A DNA stretch of 64,000 nucleotides from Camillea tinctor. Its lineage: Eukaryota > Ascomycota > Sordariomycetes > Xylariales > Xylariaceae. Shown here one piece after another: positions 22,162 to 33,025 of the stretch. The DNA is taken from positions 558,001 through 622,000 of the forward strand of contig MU394052.1 of assembly GCA_022578605.1 (NCBI GenBank), in the 5' to 3' direction. Below the pieces are notes generated by a model. That model was given only the letters and a program-made list of their open reading frames with translations, had not been told where the DNA came from and ran no database searches. Position 1 is the first letter of the stretch. Every line of letters starts with the position of its first letter. The translations under genes were made by a program, and so were the position numbers.

Positions 22162-23254
22162 TCAGGGATGCTCCCCAATCAATGCCTTGAAATCTACCAG
22201 GCACTCTGACCAGGTGCTCTGTCCATCTGCACTCTGTGAGAAGCTATCTACGAGCCCCGGGATCTCCAGATCGTCCTTCATGTGCGCCTCGTTTGTGGTG
22301 CCATCCAGGATTGTCGTTCCTCCTAGCCCCAGGACGAGCGCATACAGCGCCCTCACTGCATCGATCTGGGCGCTTTGCGCCAACCTCACCACAGGTGGGG
22401 ACTTCATCAACTCAGGGTTGCCCGTCAACGTCCAGAAAGATTGGAACGTGATGCCCTTTGGTCGGCAGTAGGCGCGCAGCATCACCTCCCACTGCGTCGC
22501 ATGGAAGAAGCGGTTCTGCACACAGGCCGGACGGACTGTGATATCGGGGTTGCTGCATAGTTCGTTGAGGGTTAAAAGGTTCGTGTTGGAGATTCCCAAT
22601 TGCCTGATCTTGTGGGGAACGTAGGTTTCGAGCGCCTTCCATACCCTGATCGTATCTGCTATGTCGTTGAGTGGCGAGTGCAGAACCAGGCTGTCGATAT
22701 AGGCTTTTTCTGGGGTACCAAAGGCAAAGTTCCGAAGGGAAGAAGCCACCGAGGCGTGGACTTGGTCCTCCAATGGTGCGTTTGGGTCATAAGGCATATT
22801 GTCTGGGTCTTGTCCAGAAGTGCTGGTGAACTTGGTTTGAATCTGCATACACAAGTCAGTACTTCATCGGGGGTCCCTCAACACATCCACATTCTTTCGT
22901 GAGCATTAACAATGAACAATGGTGACGCACAAAAAGGTCCTCCCTTTTTACAATTCCAGCTGATATAGCTTCTCCGATCCCAGCCGCCACTGAAGCCTCG
23001 TTGTAGTGGCGGGGCTGGGCTGCTGTGTCGATGCCTCGAAAGCCGGCCCTCACCGCCATCAAGACGAGGTCCTTCGTCGCATCTTTCTTCCATGCAGTAC
23101 CGTACATGAGCTTCGGCATTGAAGCCGCCTTGGTCTCCATGATGGCAGATGTAAGCGATCGAGTATACTGGTATTGGTGTATGGGTGTGTAGGTAATGGC
23201 AGATGACCAGGGACGGCGTGACAGCGAGTTGAGTAATGAGCTATTCAACTTCAT
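22162..23254 (-). CDS. Aldo/keto reductase with possible mitochondrial presequence
   Basis: Two exons (23254-22931 and 22842-22162) give 334 residues. The intron has a GTGCGT donor and a TGCAG acceptor, joining LF to IQTKFTS in phase 0. The aldo/keto reductase fold is indicated by the catalytic residues in order: Asp76 (GIDTA), Tyr84 (RHYNE), Lys112 (QTKF) and His163 (VLHSP), plus QLGISN and the C-terminal GTTILDGT. The enzyme should reduce aldehydes or ketones with NADPH; the substrate cannot be assigned. The first 38 residues are rich in Ser, Thr, Leu and Arg with no acidic residue, and the next ATG (23140, METKAASMPKL) matches where the fold starts. A long mitochondrial or short cytosolic form is therefore possible. 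It is divergent from the Gfo/Idh/MocA dehydrogenase across a 1 kb promoter region. Confidence 0.9.
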
Positions 23255-24290
23255 GTATATACCTAGGTAGGTATTCTGCTAAATAGGGGTTAAGTTATTT
23301 CCTCATTCCAGGAGATGGTTGTTTGCATTCCAACACGCCGGCAATACCCCTTATTTCTAATCAGCTAACTAAAGCATTCCCCTATTCATTATATAAGTCA
23401 TGAAGATGAGCTACCTAGGTACCTTGAATAGTGCCTATAGAGTAATTGGAAGGTGTAGGTACCTAGGTAGCTACATGGGTACATAACTAGGTCAACTAGG
23501 TAATTAGGTTACCAGGTTGCGTAGTGGTGACATATACTGCTTGTCATTGAAAATGATAGTGTCACATGATTTAGCAGGGTTCTCAGTGTATGTATGGACA
23601 ATACACACAGTAAGTATGTTTCACAAAAGGCGCATTATGTATCAAGAGAGCCTAGGTTAGGTAAATCATTTAACCTCAGTAGGTAGTACAAATCAGTTCA
23701 TTATTATGTCACTGGGAAAACGCTTATAACCTAAACTGCTGGTAGTTAACCGAGGTGTTTTCAATTGACCGAATGGGCTAAGATCATTGCCATCATGGAG
23801 TAGACCAGAGACTTCAATATACATAGCTTGAAGTACCTAACCTAGCAGTTTACATACTTATTACACTAACGGTGTTACAGGAAACCATTAACATAGTATC
23901 CAAATAAGAAATACTTACCTATCAGCTGAGTGAGATAGATAGGTAAATATTACCTACTTAGGCTATTTGACGGGTTACCTTAAGTATCCATACCTAGTTA
24001 GCAGAACTAATACGTAGGTGAGGCCTTCACAACGTCACCGAGATAAATGCGAGGGAAAACAAAGCTACCCCGCCTTTGTCCAACACCATACTTAAACATA
24101 GGTTATAAAAGAATGACATCGAAACTTAACCAATAACTTTTCCCCCTTTTTTTCTTCAGTCAAAGTTGTTGTACTTGTAATCAATCAAGAGTAGCACTGG
24201 AGCAGTGGTATTTGGAATCCATTTGAGACATAAAACACACAAGGCGCATCGAACATCGTCAACATTGACAACTAGAGAGTATCGTACAAG
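23255..24290. promoter_or_regulatory. Bidirectional intergenic region between two oxidoreductases
   Basis: This 1 kb separates the divergent aldo/keto reductase and Gfo/Idh/MocA genes and should carry both promoters. It has three exact copies of the palindrome TACCTAGGTA (23260, 23412, 23460) and many TAGGTA-like variants. A TATA-like TTATAAAAG occurs at about 24104, followed by a pyrimidine tract at about 24137-24160 ahead of the ATG at 24291. Specific regulators are not inferable. Confidence 0.5.
23260..23469. repeat. Cluster of three TACCTAGGTA palindromes
   Basis: Exact 10-bp palindromes at 23260-23269, 23412-23421 and 23460-23469. Three more exact copies occur elsewhere in intergenic DNA (25766, 34120, 46324). 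Confidence 0.85.
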
Positions 24291-25610
24291 ATGGCATCAT
24301 CAACGACACCCTTCACCATTAGGTGGGGTATCATGGCCACCGGTGGCATCGCCCAAAGTTAGTCCAACATGCATGCCTCAACCCCTCTTCGAACCGTTTT
24401 CTGGAACCTATCTAACCCTTCCCGTCTATAGCTTTCACACAGGATCTGCTCACCAACCCTGCCACCCGAGACGTCCAAGATATTGCCCACAAGTTGGTAG
24501 CTGTTGCTTCCTCGAGCTCTAAGGACAGCGCTGTCTCCTTTCTCAAGAAGGTCAAGGCCCCCGCCGGCGTCAAGGCATATGGCTCATATGCTGAGCTGGT
24601 TAATGACCCCGACGTTGACATTGTATATGTTGCTACTCCCCACAGCCACCACTTCCAAAATGCCATGCTAGCTCTCCAGGCCGGGAAGAACGTCTTGTGT
24701 GAGAAGGCTTTCACCGTAAATGCTTCCCAGGCTCGGAAGCTTGTCGAAACTGCCAAGGCCAAGAACCTCTTCCTTATGGAGGCTGTCTGGACGAGATACT
24801 TCCCCCTTAGTATCAAGATTAGAGAATTGATCCAATCTGGCTCCATTGGCACGGTTTACAGAGTCATTGGTAAGCTTCAATGGCTGTGTTCTTTGAAAGA
24901 CGACTTCTTACGCTAACCCCCCTTTTCCAGCTGACAACTCATTTGGCACTGATGGCCCCAATGGCACGTTGACCTTCCCTGACGAGAACCGAATGGTCAA
25001 CCCGGATCTCGCAGGAGGTGCATTGCTTGACCTGGGAATCTACTCCTTAACCTGGCTGTTCCAAACTCTATATCACCTCCAGCCAGAAGCCGAAAAGGAG
25101 GCACCTAAGACGGTGGCAGCCATCAACAAATATAAGACCGGAGCGGATGAGATGACCAACATCATTCTCCAGTTCCCGGAACACAAGAGCATGGGTGTCG
25201 CTATGACTACTTTGAGAGTCGCCACCGATGTCGATGGACAAAACACTGCGGGACCCGCGATCAAGATCCAGGGTTCCCTAGGCGAGATTCAGGTTATGGG
25301 CCCAGCATATCGACCCCTGCAATATAAGATAGTAAAGAAAGACAGTGCAGGAAAGATTGAGGTTGTCGACTGTCCGATCCCGAAGGATCCTGAGCGGGAT
25401 TTCGGCCACGGCATGTTCTGGGAAGCTGATGAGTGCGCCAGGTGTCTACGAGATGGCAAGAAAGAAAGCGCTACTCTCCCATGGTCAGAGAGTATCGTGA
25501 TTATGGAGGTTATGGAGGAAGCGCTGAAGCAAGGTGATATCAAATACCCCGAGCTTATCACCACTGATGTATATGACCCGAAGAGTCCACTAAACACGGG
25601 AGGAAAGTAG
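24291..25610 (+). CDS. Gfo/Idh/MocA-family NAD(P) dehydrogenase (dihydrodiol / D-xylose dehydrogenase type)
   Basis: Three exons (24291-24357, 24432-24869, 24931-25610) give 394 residues. Donors are GTTAGT and GTAAGC; acceptors are TATAG and CCAG. The N-terminal Rossmann domain opens with WGIMATGGIAQTF (dinucleotide-binding loop). VYVATPHSHH and VLCEKAFTVN (Lys114) follow; the lysine of the CEK motif is the conserved catalytic or substrate-binding one. The C-terminal alpha/beta domain contains GGALLDLGIYSL, the family signature. It best fits the dimeric dihydrodiol dehydrogenase / NADP-dependent D-xylose dehydrogenase subgroup, which oxidises sugars or trans-dihydrodiols in the cytosol. The exact substrate is an inference. 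It is divergent from the aldo/keto reductase, which suggests possible co-regulation in carbohydrate or carbonyl metabolism. Confidence 0.92.
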
Positions 25611-26866
25611 ATCGGTAGTCGTAACTAGACCAGCTGCATACATCCCTCATCTCATGTCCCACGGAAGATATGTAACAGAGTAAAAATAGACTGAGGGCTC
25701 AAAAGGCCCCGTTAGAACATCCCTAGATAGTTTAACTAATCATATGTGCTACATCCGCTTTTACGTACCTAGGTAGTCGTCGTATGTAGCATCCTGCGAT
25801 TGTCTAATATTGCAGAAAGCTTCGTTGTCCATAGTCAACGTTTGCAAAGTGCTATGTGGAACAACTACAACTTTGTTGCAATAGAATGATGTCCATGTAC
25901 AAATAATTCTAACGTTGCTATGTTTGCAAGAATCAACACGGAATAGGTCTCTCCTATCCCCTATTTGCTAGAATTTTCTCTCATGGAAACATTGACGCGA
26001 TACGCACGCAGAGCCAGTAGATTTAGCAAAAATAAGCATTCAGATGACAATAAATATATCAGTAAAGCATTCATAGGATGACAATGTGTCAGAGCTCAGA
26101 AATACAGACTGAAGTTTATATGAATAGAATAGGGGCAGGTTGTAGCAATCTCGTTCTGACTACTACAAAATGGTAAAGGCCTCTCAGCAACTAGATACTG
26201 GAGCTTTAAACTTGACATGAGTAAATTGGTATAAGGGGTCTCTGAAAAGTAAGTTTCCAAAAGCCAATTATGACCAACGCGTTTCCAATCCCAAACAGGA
26301 TTGTTAAAAGGAGAAATCACAAGTTAACTGATGACCATTTCGAAATTATAAACCTAATATACATATAGATGTAGCAGAGGGTATTAGTAAAGACAACCAA
26401 GTGTCTTCAGTATAAATAAGATCTCTACAACCATGTAGCGATCAAAGTCTTCTTGGGCTACATGTCTGAAATAAAACACAAGACTAGAAACTTAAGAGAC
26501 TCCAAATAACATACTACATTGAGCAAGGACACAGGAATTCACGTTATTGTCCTAGACATATCATAATTCGTACCATCAGAAGCTGTCAGCAATAATGTTC
26601 TTAGACAAGCAAAGATAAGATTCACGAATAGATGGTTGCTCACATCGTGCAAATGTTTTTGCCGACAATCCTCGTGAACAGACTAGGTTCTACGGTACAA
26701 TTGTATATTCGACAAGCTGCGTACCACGGTGTATCAATAGTCACGATACCCACGATTTTTGAATCAGTCAGCTTCCGACTCCACAGGGCCTTGAATATTT
26801 AAACCTGGAGGTCCCCCTCCCCAAAACCTTTCTCCCCTCTTTCCTACACATCCTATCCAACCATCA

Positions 26867-26934
26867 CTTCTAACCATCACCACCTTCTAACCATCACCAT
26901 CTTCTAACCATCACCATCTTCTAACCATCACCAC
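26867..26934. repeat. 17-bp minisatellite, four copies
   Basis: Four head-to-tail copies of CTTCTAACCATCACCAY differ only at the last base (C, T, T, C), and a partial fifth copy follows. Non-coding. Confidence 0.95.
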
Positions 26935-27803
26935 CTTCTCCAACCTAACATTCCTAAATCATAATCAAGGGGATGGGGTTCTACCCTGAATAGTGGTCTA
27001 AATTAAGTGTATCTTAATATGGTAAGTGTGCACTTGCAATCTACAAGTTCAAAAAGGCTGACTGACTAATTATCCCAAACAAGAAGCAGGTCCTAAATAC
27101 ACCTGCATCCTAAAAGGGCTCATACTTTTGTCACTGGGCATCTGAATAGAGAGCAAGCACCTGTTCTATTGTTCTGTTGTCATCCCGGTGATTCCAGGAT
27201 GTCTTAATCTGCTGAACAATAGGCCAGATGTTTGTGGCTCTTAATTATCGATGGGTGAATACCCTGCATACAAAGAGAAAGGCTGTTTGCCTCATTCTTC
27301 CACCACCGCTAGGATAAGCCCATAATTGCAATAACAATGGGCAACTAGCAGAGCAGCTGGCACTAAGGTACGTGAATGCAATCACCGCTGGGCAAACTTT
27401 CCGCGACTCTCTTCCTCGACGGCATAAAAACCTGGACGGTCCCCCTCGTTCTCTCTCTCTTCTTCCTTTCCTCTTCATCCACACACCACCATATGATATT
27501 CTATCCGCGTCGACATCATAGCATTCGCTCACCCATACCGACATAAGAATATCCATTACCCATATACATACATACCATAACAACATCAACAACGCTCACT
27601 TGTTGTATGCTCCACCCAACACACAGCACTTGTACACATCTACACACGTACATCTTGCACAGACTGCCCACTCCATATCCTAAGGGTAATACCAACTATC
27701 GATTATTGTTCAAGTCATTCTTTACTAATATATGTCATATCTAGATCAGACTCTGGTAGCCCCTCTAAGCACCGGGTCCCCTGTTACTATAATATCTACG
27801 GAG

Positions 27804-27987
27804 GTAAGTCGTGTTCCCATTCCCAACCCTATTTTCCTACCAACCTCGCGATCACAATGATGATAGCATCTATATCCTACCTTATCTATCTAACCCTATT
27901 CTCCCGCTCCCTCCCACAAAATTCATGTCCAAAAAAAAAATCCCTATCAACCGGTTCAAGCTAACCCATCCACTCTTCTTCCACTAG
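27804..27987 (+). other. Probable 5'UTR intron of the 28105 gene
   Basis: The sequence shows a GTAAGTC donor at 27804, a GCTAACCC branch site at about 27960, a polypyrimidine tract and a CACTAG acceptor ending at 27987. All elements are on the plus strand, about 120 nt upstream of the ATG at 28105. It supports real transcription of that gene. Confidence 0.6.
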
Positions 27988-28104
27988 TCCTAAGATACTC
28001 CTATATAACGAAATCATAACCCTAAGCCCAAATACGGCAACGGTCCCCGGTCATTCTAAACGACCGGCTTTCCTAAACAAGTCCATAATATATAATAATC
28101 AATA

Positions 28105-28569
28105 ATGTCGGCTCCAGGATCGTCAGCTCCAGGATCGGGCCAAGGGTCGGCCCCACCAGCTCCTGGACAAGCCCAGGGATCGGGCCAAGGATCGCCCGGA
28201 AGAGCTGGTCCAGCACAAAATCCCGGAGCTGGATCTGGGTCAGCCCCGGGCCAAGTCCCAGCCCCCGCCGCTGCTGCTGGACGCGTTCCAGCACAGCCGA
28301 ACAGTCCAGAGGACCAGATAGCGGGCTGGCTGGACACGATCCGCGGGGCTCCTGACGGGCAGGAGCAGCTCATGGACCTCCTGTTCGAGGCAGCGGTCCG
28401 CGAGCGCGCGACCGGCGGCGCCGTCGCGATGGCTGCCGCGCAGGTCGAGCTCGCAGCGAGGCGGCAGCGGGAGGCCCAGGAGCAGGGCCAGGCTGCTAGC
28501 GGTGGCAGTGGTGGTGACGACAATAGTCAACCACAGCCCAGCCAGCAGTCTGGTCAGGGACCCCAGTGA
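28105..28569 (+). CDS. Hypothetical low-complexity protein
   Basis: A single ATG-initiated frame of 154 residues that I do not recognise. Residues 1-75 are almost entirely Gly, Ser, Ala, Pro and Gln (GSGQGS, PAPG and similar repeats) and look disordered. Residues about 76-135 form a predicted-helical, charged segment (DQIAGWLDTIRG, EQLMDLLFEAAVRERATG, QVELAARRQREAQEQ). The tail is again Gly/Ser/Gln-rich. There is no signal peptide or membrane segment. Codons are far more GC-rich at third positions than the flanking DNA, and a 5'UTR intron with strong signals precedes it; both argue it is a real gene. The compact helical core may be the conserved part. Function is unknown. Confidence 0.65.
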   Translation: MSAPGSSAPGSGQGSAPPAPGQAQGSGQGSPGRAGPAQNPGAGSGSAPGQVPAPAAAAGRVPAQPNSPEDQIAGWLDTIRGAPDGQEQLMDLLFEAAVRERATGGAVAMAAAQVELAARRQREAQEQGQAASGGSGGDDNSQPQPSQQSGQGPQ

Positions 28570-30406
28570 GCTGATTGCTCAAGGCGGGCAGGAAACTGGG
28601 GAAGACGGGGAGGAGTAATCGGGGGAGGAATGGGGTATGTACGTCTTAGGTCGTCGGTTTGGGTAAATTCTGAAGGAGGATATGAGGATTCAGGGGAAAA
28701 TGGACAAATTTGATGGAGATGGATCAGGGAAATGTTGTAGTCATGGGAAACCCTCTGAAGGCAGAGCTCAAGTACCCAACTAAGTACCTATCCGACAGTG
28801 GATACGAAATCTCTCCATTGTATATAGATATCTCTACCCATACCTCAATATCCACATAAGACGAGCAAATGGATTTCTAACCCCCCACACCACATACTTT
28901 GTGCTATATCTCTCTGCTAGTGTTGGAGCTTTGAAACTGTAATATGACTGAGATGCCTATAGTGTGATTTGCCGCTGGAGCTAGGTGAGATACTACGATG
29001 GTGATAAATACTTAGAACTCGATTGGTGTAGGAGTAAATATCTTCTTTTTCCCTACCGGATACCTAAGTCCATAAGGGGCGTGAAGGGGTTTACTTGCTC
29101 CCTGCTATGTTTATTTACCCAATTTGTTCTATATACCCAGGTACTTTTACTTCTATTTTACAAAAAGAAAAACAAGTACATAGGTAAGAGGGGTGAGGTT
29201 ATAAGGGTACCATGCTAAAAAACAGAACGAACCTTACCAAAGCAACCCCCCTTTCCCCATATTGCTAGGTCCAGACGATGCGCATAGGAGCATTCTCAAC
29301 TATAATCAGGTGTCACCCTCCTGCTAAAGAAGTAAATCGCATAAGTCTCTGGCCCACCATATTGTTCTGCTCTCTGAAAAGGAATGGACTGGCATACTTT
29401 GAGCTCACAATCTACGCATAGTGATTGCATTGCTCACAAACAAGAGATATTCATGGTCTTCTAGGAGGGGGCCAAGGGGCAAAAATACCTAGACATCATA
29501 TTAACACCAATTATCTATTAACTAAGATTAGGAACATACAAGATCACATCAGAGAAAAAACAATAATTCTGTCACGCACGTATAAACCTCATTGTCTTTT
29601 TTTCATCATTTCTTTATTTATTTGCAAGACATATTAGGTATGTCTATCTACTCCATACACTACTATCTTCGGACCCATGTGCTTTTTGGACTTTGCACCA
29701 TCTAAGTGAGTCTCCCATCACCAGCACCTCCTAGCACATCATCACGGTCTATCCCCCTTCCTAGGTTGAGCCTCATTCACATAGATAGACCCCGACGACC
29801 CCCTTTATTCATCATCCCTTCCTTCTCTATCTCGCTTTCCCCCGTAAATCCTAAAATAACAGTAGCAACACTGGCCCCAAGAACTACAAACAACCCACCC
29901 CCTTATTATGGGGTTATTGTTAGTTCTCTTCCCCTTTCCCTCCCCTACTTAACCCCTTTATCCTACCCTATCCTTTTGTGTGTGTGTGTGCTGTGGAGAA
30001 AAGACGAAGGGGCCCAAGGAAGGAAGAAGCAGCAAGACAAAAAGTTGGTTTCATGACGCCGACCCAATGAAAACCCCACATCAAGACTTTCACTACCAAT
30101 ACAAGAAGGGGCATAGGGGGAAGGGGAAACGGAAGAGGCAAAAAGGACCACACTTATCCTCTCCGCCAAAAATGAAAAAAAAGAGGGACCAGAGCAACAA
30201 AACTGGCAGAAGAGTAATAAAAAAAACTACCACAACGCCCAAAAGATGCAAAGTCCGGTTGGGATTTTAAATAGATCCGGTCCATCCTTTTCTCTCTCTC
30301 TCTCACTTTTTTTTCGTATGTGTCTGTCTGACTTTCTATTCCCAATCTTATCACCAATCATGAGACTAGAAAGCAAAAAAAATAGATTGAGCCATTGCCC
30401 CCTTTT
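28570..30406. other. Convergent intergenic region
   Basis: About 1.8 kb between the 28105 gene (plus) and Pcf11 (minus). It is AT-rich with purine runs near 30000-30230, and no gene was recognised. It should contain both 3'UTRs. Confidence 0.55.
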
Positions 30407-33025
30407 TTAAACGGCCTCCATCTTCATCTTTCCTCTTAGCGAGGCCAGCTCATCCTGCTTGATACGTGTTAGCTTCTGTCCATCATTCCTATCGTCTTTT
30501 CTCAAACTGAGAAAGACCCATAAAAAAGGGGGAAGGTAAAAAAAAAAAAAAAAAAAAACCTGAACTTACCTCAGCCTTCCTCTTCCCCAGCACCGGCTCA
30601 GGCGTGCTCCTCGACGCAGGCGCAGGCGCATACCTTGGGGTGTTGCTCCCGCCGTCCTTCGTCGCCTCGCGGTGGCAGCTGGCGTGGTAGATGCGCTCGC
30701 CGACCTTGGTCGCGTCGGGCCAGACGAACTCCTGCGCGTCGTCGAGCCAGCGCGTCTCGAAGCGCTCCTGGCAGATGGGGCACACGCTGTTCGCCAGCAC
30801 CGGGTCGTCCGGCACGGGTATGTACTGGAGCGCAGGCGCTTTGCTGTTGCCGCCCGCCGCGCCGCCGGCGCCGAAGCCGGCGCCTCCGAGGCTACCCGCT
30901 GCGCCTCCGGCCTCGGATCCCGACGGTGGCAGCACGTGGTCCTTGTCTATAGTCTCACGCGTGTTGATCCAATCCTGTTTTCCGATTGCGGTTTAGTACA
31001 TATATGATGATGATGATGATGGATGGGTGGTGATGATAGGAAGCGATGAAGATTACGTACCATCTCATCGACGAGCCAGCTCCGGTGCTGTCCGCGCTTC
31101 TCGGCCTCCGTGATGCGCTGGTTCACCCGGAAATGCCAGTCCATGTGCGCCGTCTTTTTCTTCTTGCCTTCTTCGTCCGTCGTAAACCGTCGGCCGCACT
31201 GTGTGCATTGGGGCCCTAGCGATTCGAAGAGGAATGGTAATAGCTGGGGGCGGAATCTACCATGTTGTTAGCACATTACATAAACCTTAATATACATATA
31301 CGTATATACATGTATATATATAGATATATATATATAGATATATTTATTTATAGTGAAGACATACTGTTTAAGAGACGAAGCTTTTAAGGCTATGTCACTT
31401 GTGAGGGCCTCCAAGCTCGTAGGCCGAGGAGGCTGGTTCCCCGTTGCTCCAAGGACAGGAATAGTGAAGGGAAAGGGTAAAGGTACAGGTGGTGTGGTGG
31501 TACTGGGAGCTGGTGTCGCACCAGAGGTAGGCGTGGCGGCCGGCAGCATGCCAGCTTGCCTCAACATGTTCATAAGTGCCAGGGGATCAGATGGTGGCGG
31601 TGCAGCTACCTTCTGGGGTTCGGCTCTTTGAGGGACAGGTGAACGGATGGGGACAGCTGCAGGGGGTTGAGGTGTAGGGACTTGAGGAGTGGCCGAGTTC
31701 CGTGCCATAATGGCAGCTAGAGCACCCGAACCAAACAAGGAATCTATCGAAACCTTAGGGGCCGCTGGCGGCGGAGGAGCTACTGCTACGGGCTGTGGAA
31801 TGGGTACAGGTGTAGGGGGCTGGGCTGGAGGTGCCCTTATGGTCACAGCGAGATCAGAAATTTGATTTTTAACAAGCACTAACTGATCCTGCGGCAGATT
31901 CTGGGTTTGGAGAATAGTTTGCAAATCCATCAGCGCCTTCAGCCTAGTTTGTATATTAGGATCATGCGGACTTTGCGCAACCTGGGCCTTGGAGGCCGTG
32001 ATTAGTCTCTGGATATCATCATTCAAAGAATCTATGCTGATTCCAGCTTGCGGCATGCCATAACCTCCCATACGAGGGGGCTGAAAGGCACTCGCTGCTG
32101 GCGGAGGCTGGGGTGTAGATGTGGTTGGGACGTGAGCCCGCTGCTTTAAAGGAGAAGTTAATACCTGTACTATACGGTCTTTGTGACGGTCTTTGCGTAG
32201 ATAAATATGAGCACTTACCGGTGCTTGCGATTGGTAGTTGGTAGGGGGCGGTTGAGCCGGCTGGCCGTATGGCGCTCCATTGCTGCCCTGCATTGGGGGT
32301 TGAGTCGGATAGCCATGCATCTGAGAAGGGGGGCGAGCATTGGGTGGTGTAGGAGAGTCCCGATAGGGAACGCCTGGCGCCATAGGTCTTCCACGGCCAA
32401 GCAACTGCTGTTGACCTCTCATGTGTTCCTGTTGCGCCTGGAGAGCACTCGTTCTCGCCTTGATGAGAGCATTCTCTATGGGGCGAACAACGTCGGGCGG
32501 GAATACCGGTCTGGTGTCGATGGAGCCGGGCACGGGCTCTTTCCACGTCTTAAGCATCTCATCCATCTTCCTCCGGGTGGCGTTATCGACCATGGCATAA
32601 GCGTCCATGAAGGTTTGGTATAGCTTCCGACCAAAGAATAGCGTGTAGGGAGTACCGACATTCTTCACTATGGAGTCAAGAACGTACAGCGAAGGTAACT
32701 TCTTGTGAGGTGCAACCTGAGCAATATGTCAGCAGAGGATCTCGAAGCCTTGTCGTTTGTGTTGCTTGGCACGATAGCATAAGGGAAGAGAAGAGACTGC
32801 AATTGTTCTCCTATTTTTTTTTTTCTGTTGTTCGTTTCAAGGTTGTTTATGACCTACTCGTTTGATGTGCTCCTGTAGAGCACCAGATATAGCAAGCGCA
32901 TGCTCTGTATTTTCGCGTGCAATCAAAGTCAAGTTTTGGATTTCATAGCGAGCATTAGATTGTATGTCCTCAAGTGCCTCGCGGAAATCCCTAGCTACCG
33001 CCTCAGACTCAGAATAGGAAGACAT
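30407..33025 (-). CDS. PCF11: Pre-mRNA cleavage complex II protein Pcf11
   Basis: Six exons (33025-32858, 32716-32219, 32164-31365, 31256-31061, 30974-30570, 30475-30407) give 711 residues in one frame. The N-terminal CID (about 1-135) binds the phosphorylated RNA polymerase II C-terminal domain; it includes the characteristic PHKKLPSLYVLDSIVKNVG. A Gln/Pro-rich middle follows with conserved blocks IDSLFGSGALAAIMA and DPLALMNMLRQAGMLP. The C-terminal part has a first zinc finger (CTQCGRRF and HMDWHF) and a second (CPIC and YHASCH), flanking the Clp1-interaction region, and it ends with a conserved basic/acidic helix (KLTRIKQDELASLRGKM). Pcf11 acts in CF IA for 3'-end cleavage, polyadenylation and transcription termination in the nucleus. 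Intron 2 (32165-32218, 54 nt) is a multiple of three without stop, so retention would add 18 residues. Intron 5 holds a 21-nt A run (T run in the sense strand). Confidence 0.95.
30538..30558. repeat. Homopolymer A21 inside a Pcf11 intron
   Basis: A run of 21 A residues on the plus strand lies just downstream of the intron 5 donor, giving poly-T in the transcript. Confidence 0.9.
31290..31352. repeat. AT-rich (TA)n-like tract in Pcf11 intron 3
   Basis: Alternating TA and GATA units fill most of the intron between exons 3 and 4. Confidence 0.8.

Larger units (their letters stand above)
25611..28104. other. Intergenic region with minisatellite and 5' leader of the next gene
   Basis: The left part is AT-rich with no credible coding frame and contains one TACCTAGGTA palindrome at 25766. 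A 17-bp minisatellite lies at 26867-26934. From about 27400 the sequence becomes pyrimidine-rich, typical of a fungal promoter and leader, and holds a probable 5'UTR intron at 27804-27987. Confidence 0.6.
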
